A stretch of 30,765 nt of DNA from an uncultured Oscillospiraceae bacterium (lineage in GTDB: Bacteria > Bacillota > Clostridia > Oscillospirales > Ruminococcaceae): contig USFO01000006.1 in the NCBI GenBank assembly GCA_900553955.1, positions 1-30,765 of the forward strand, given 5' to 3'. Shown in pieces: positions 29,495-30,765 of this stretch. Within the stretch, counting starts at the first letter, position 1. Each line of letters begins with the position of its first letter. Under the pieces are notes generated by a model. It was not told where the DNA came from and made no database searches. It saw only the letters and a list, made by a program, of their open reading frames with translations. The translations under genes and the position numbers were made by a program.

Positions 29495-30703
29495 TTATTT
29501 TGCTTCGCAAGAAACGGAATACATATTCTCCGCAAAAATGGCGTAGCCTTTCGTCGGGTCGTTGACAAAAACATGGGTAACCGCACCTACGAGCTTTCCG
29601 TCCTGAATAATCGGGCTACCGCTCATACCCTGAACAATTCCGCCGGTGGCTTTAATCAGCTTCGGGTCGGTGACCTTTATAACCATGTTTTTTGTGAGGG
29701 TGTTTTCCGTAAGAGAGATTTTTTCGATGTTGATTTCGTATTCCTTAGGCGTGTTGCCGCTTACGGTGGAAAGAATTACGGCGGCGCCCTCGTGAACCTC
29801 CTGCTTGGGAGCGATGGGAAGAACTGTTCCGGAGGGCGCAGTGCTCAAAACTCCGTAAACGCCGGCTTCGCCGTTTTGCAAAATCGTACCCATGGCTTCG
29901 GTGCTCAAAAAGCTTCCGCAAAGCTCTCCGGGAGCGCCGGCGGCACCCTTTTTGACCCTGTTTACGGTGGCGGGAACTACCTCGCCGCTTAAAAGGGAAA
30001 GGGCTTCTCCAGTATCAATGTCGCAAACGGCGTGCCCCAGTCCCGCGAAGCCCATGCTTTCGGAGTCGTAAAAAGTCAGAGTGCCTATTCCGGCGGAGCT
30101 GTCGCGCACCCACACCCCGATTTTGTAATCGCCTTCGGAGGTGAGCACGGGAGTTACCGAAACGGTGCTCATTTTTTCGCCGCGCTTTATGAGCATGCTC
30201 AAAGCCGAACCGCCGGAATTGCTGATGCTCAAGGCAACATCTTCATTTGTATAAACCTTTTCGCCGTTGACGGAGCAGATAATGTCACCCTCAGAAATTC
30301 CGCATTCAACAGCGGGACAGACAAAGCCGTGTTCGGCGGAAACCCGGGAAAGTCCCACGATGAGCACGCCGTCGGTGAACATCTTTATGCCGAACGGACT
30401 GCCGCAGACGGTAACGGTTGTGTCGTCCGTGACTTCCACATGGACGCTTTTTATCGGAATAATTCCAAGCAGCCGGAGTTGTGTGGAATAAGAGCTTGCG
30501 CTGTGGCTTATAACTTCGGTGGAAGCTTTGGAGCCGCCGAAGGTCACAAGATTTTTGTATGATGAGCTGAAAGCAAGATTCTCGCCGCTTGCGGTGAAGT
30601 ATCTGTCCGGCAAAAGCTGCTGAAAGGCGAGCACCGCGCTCATCAAAACCGCAATTACGGCGGTAAAAACGCAGGCGCTTCGCCTGTAAATTTTGTAAAA
30701 CAA
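29495..30703 (-). CDS. spoIVB: SpoIVB signalling serine peptidase
   Basis: Forespore-made S55 peptidase that crosses to the intermembrane space and triggers pro-sigma-K processing in the mother cell. Numbering here is from the in-frame ATG at 30724 (409 residues). An N-terminal membrane anchor (about 17-35) is followed by a PDZ domain (about 110-185, VCPAVECGISEGDIICSVNG). The peptidase domain has GLGHAVCDIDTG (His231), VTDPKL (Asp353) and GGIVQGMSGSPI (Ser368), so the catalytic triad is intact. I prefer the TTG at 30703 as start because GAGGAGGTG lies 6 nt upstream, whereas the ATG at 30724 has no ribosome site. Upstream 30704-30765 shows no recognisable promoter before the window ends. Confidence 0.95.
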   Translation of the reverse strand: MFYKIYRRSACVFTAVIAVLMSAVLAFQQLLPDRYFTASGENLAFSSSYKNLVTFGGSKASTEVISHSASSYSTQLRLLGIIPIKSVHVEVTDDTTVTVCGSPFGIKMFTDGVLIVGLSRVSAEHGFVCPAVECGISEGDIICSVNGEKVYTNEDVALSISNSGGSALSMLIKRGEKMSTVSVTPVLTSEGDYKIGVWVRDSSAGIGTLTFYDSESMGFAGLGHAVCDIDTGEALSLLSGEVVPATVNRVKKGAAGAPGELCGSFLSTEAMGTILQNGEAGVYGVLSTAPSGTVLPIAPKQEVHEGAAVILSTVSGNTPKEYEINIEKISLTENTLTKNMVIKVTDPKLIKATGGIVQGMSGSPIIQDGKLVGAVTHVFVNDPTKGYAIFAENMYSVSCEAK

Positions 30704-30765
30704 ATTCGCCACCTCCTCAAGCATATTTTTTGCACGGCGAAGATATATATCCGCGGCAAAAACAG

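Overview
The window reads as chromosomal DNA of a spore-forming or spore-lineage Bacillota, most likely a gut clostridium of the Oscillospirales type. The reasons are strong AGGAGG ribosome sites, TTG and GTG starts, sigma-A promoters of the TTGACA/TATAAT kind, a spoIVB-spo0A pair, an L10-leader rplJ-rplL operon and intermediate GC. The taxonomic call is inference; no rRNA or tRNA gene is present. Coding density is high and most genes end in clear hairpin terminators.

Layout. 1-1.4 kb: pepT (minus). 1.55-6.4 kb: an ABC importer (lipoprotein, two permeases, ATPase) followed by a glycerophosphodiester phosphodiesterase with its own promoter. 6.4-7.3 kb: a YihY-type membrane protein gene interrupted by a single in-frame TGA. 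7.4-12.4 kb: small metabolic and hypothetical genes (DUF2284, an unknown gene, DUF4177, two small membrane proteins, a MATE exporter, a DUF985 cupin) and a 350-bp non-coding stretch packed with short repeats. 12.4-17.1 kb: an OGG1-type glycosylase, class II fructose-bisphosphate aldolase, and an 862-aa fusion of a TetM/EF-G-like GTPase with a C-terminal NYN (Rae1/YacP-like) nuclease domain. 17.2-18.4 kb: rplJ-rplL with an L10-leader attenuator. 18.4-21.3 kb: a D,D-carboxypeptidase homologue and a metallophosphoesterase homologue, both with altered active-site motifs, and mntP. 21.4-28.2 kb: a type I-C CRISPR-Cas locus (cas3-cas5c-cas8c-cas7-array) without cas4, cas1 or cas2. 28.4-30.7 kb: spo0A and spoIVB.

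How the parts work together. The CRISPR locus has everything needed for interference: Cas3, a Cas5c likely to process crRNA, Cas8c with an internal start for the Cas11c small subunit, Cas7, and an array of 15 spacers. It has no local adaptation genes. Four proteins carry changes at residues normally essential in their families: Spo0A (phospho-acceptor Asp is Asn), the S11 peptidase homologue, the metallophosphoesterase, and YihY (nonsense codon). The most novel-looking protein is the GTPase-NYN fusion, which by domain logic could bring an mRNA-cutting nuclease to the ribosomal A site. Across the window the octamer GTGCTCAA (or its complement) occurs 18 times where about one is expected.
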